A stretch of 64,000 nt of DNA from Pseudonocardia sp. EC080619-01 (GTDB lineage Bacteria > Actinomycetota > Actinomycetes > Mycobacteriales > Pseudonocardiaceae). The DNA is taken from positions 976,501-1,040,500 of the forward strand of contig NZ_CP012184.1 of assembly GCF_001420995.1 (NCBI RefSeq), written 5' to 3'. Within the stretch, counting starts at the first letter, position 1. Every line of letters starts with the position of its first letter. Of this stretch, positions 63,313-64,000 are shown piece by piece. A program made the translations under genes and the position numbers. The notes beneath the pieces were generated by a model that did not search any database, was not told the DNA's origin, and saw only the letters and a program-made list of their open reading frames with translations.

Positions 63313-64000
63313 CCGACCCGGGAGCCCCCTCGTTGAACACCTCGTCACACGGGACGCACGCTCGGCTCGTCACCCGCGACGCCGCGATCGGCTACCGCGG
63401 GCGGGTCGTCGCCGACGACCTGTCGCTGGACATCCCGGACGGCTCGTTCACCGCGATCATCGGCCCGAACGGCTGCGGCAAGTCCACGGTGCTGCGCGCG
63501 CTGTCCCGGATCCTGCCGCCGTCGTCCGGGCAGATCCTGCTCGACGGCAAGGAGATCGCGTCCTACCCGCCGAAGGAGGCCGCCCGCAGCATCGGGCTGC
63601 TCCCGCAGAGCTCGCTCGCCCCGGACGGCATCCGGGTCGCCGACCTGGTGGCCCGCGGGCGGGCGCCGTACCAGAACCTGATCCACCAGTGGCGCGGCTC
63701 CGACGAGGAGGCCGTCCGGTCGGCGCTGGAGGCGACCCGGCTGACCGAGCTGTCCGGACGGCTGGTCGCCGAGCTGTCCGGCGGGCAGCGGCAGCGGGTG
63801 TGGGTGGCGATGCTGCTCGCCCAGGACACCCCGATCATGCTGCTGGACGAGCCTACGACGTTCCTCGACATCGCCCACCAGTACGAGCTGATGGAGCTGT
63901 TCCGGTCGCTGCACGAGGGCGGCCGGACGATCGTGGCCGTCCTGCACGACCTCGGCCAGGCGGCCCGCTACGCCGACCACCTCGTCGTCATGCGGGAGGG
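63309..64000 (+). CDS. Iron-siderophore ABC transporter ATPase, partial
   Basis: Begins at an ATG overlapping the permease stop (ATGA) and runs open to the right edge (about 230 residues seen). Walker A GPNGCGKST, Q-loop LLPQSS, signature LSGGQRQRVWVAMLLAQD, Walker B IMLLDEP and the H-loop VLHDL are all present. It is the FepC/FecE-type energy subunit of this importer. The C-terminal end lies outside the window. Confidence 0.93.
   Translation, partial: MTDPGAPSLNTSSHGTHARLVTRDAAIGYRGRVVADDLSLDIPDGSFTAIIGPNGCGKSTVLRALSRILPPSSGQILLDGKEIASYPPKEAARSIGLLPQSSLAPDGIRVADLVARGRAPYQNLIHQWRGSDEEAVRSALEATRLTELSGRLVAELSGGQRQRVWVAMLLAQDTPIMLLDEPTTFLDIAHQYELMELFRSLHEGGRTIVAVLHDLGQAARYADHLVVMRE

Noticed and set aside
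1-64000. tRNA, rRNA, insertion sequence, integrase or attachment site
   Set aside because: None was recognised on either strand; the defence island has no visible integrase or tRNA border, so its mobility cannot be shown from this window.

Overview
This is a chromosomal window from a very GC-rich actinomycete. Features pointing that way are the many GTG starts, ATGA/GTGA stop-start overlaps inside operons, leaderless promoters of the form TANNNT followed 6-7 nt later by the start codon, a mycobacterial-type SOS box, an iron-regulator (IdeR/DmdR) box and a rifamycin-associated element. Gene content and style fit Pseudonocardia or a close relative in the Pseudonocardiaceae. This is inference: no rRNA or tRNA is present to confirm it.

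Layout. 1-4.4 kb: 5' part of a DUF222/13E12 HNH-endonuclease gene under an SOS box, a LuxR regulator, and an LLM flavin monooxygenase + NTF2-like pair facing a small protein and an SDR dehydrogenase. 4.6-13.4 kb: the most interesting block, a probable anti-phage/restriction island. It has five tightly overlapping genes (Z1/superfamily-II ATPase, PD-(D/E)XK nuclease, GHKL/MutL-MORC-type ATPase, two proteins of unknown function) converging on a C5-cytosine methyltransferase and a Vsr-type nicking endonuclease. 13.6-17.7 kb: dihydroxyacetone kinase dhaKLM, with DhaM carrying HPr and a complete Enzyme I. 17.7-20.8 kb: two esterase/hydrolases, a weak universal-stress-like protein, and a TetR regulator that is probably BioQ. 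20.9-24.0 kb: bioB-bioF-bioD behind a perfect BioQ-like operator. 24.0-24.5 kb: non-coding nested palindromes and tandem repeats. 24.5-28 kb: arr (rifampin ADP-ribosyltransferase) with its rifamycin-associated element, and a large LAL-type LuxR regulator. 28-33.5 kb: flavodoxin-like oxidoreductase, DUF5996, NTF2-like, SH3-type membrane protein and a FUSC exporter.

33.5-57.7 kb is a catabolic region. Cluster A (33.5-41.8 kb) holds an acyl-CoA dehydrogenase, flavin reductase, class III CoA-transferase, RraA-like aldolase, DapA-like aldolase, LysR regulator, MFS permease, LigI-like lactonase/amidohydrolase and RidA-like protein. After a small interlude (membrane protein, HhH-like protein, HTH protein, vapBC, DUF4870), cluster B (44.6-53.1 kb) is an eight-gene operon: two LLM monooxygenases, an FAH-family hydrolase, an in-frame ornithine-cyclodeaminase/DapA fusion, a degenerate FMN reductase, a flavin reductase, a gentisate-dioxygenase-like bicupin and an aldehyde dehydrogenase. 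A second LysR faces it. A CitMHS carboxylate transporter, an IclR regulator and an HSL-type esterase + EthD pair follow. The enzyme classes suggest breakdown of aromatic or cyclic substrates by monooxygenation, ring cleavage, pyruvate-releasing aldol cleavage and aldehyde oxidation; the substrate cannot be read from the sequence.

57.8-64 kb: a DUF6114/DUF6230 envelope pair divergent from a MerR regulator, then an IdeR-boxed ferric-siderophore uptake operon (lipoprotein, two FecCD permeases, and an ATPase cut by the right edge).

Recurrent themes are leaderless promoters and hairpins between convergent genes whose stems contain both stop codons. The clearest is a perfect 21-bp stem at 33492-33539.
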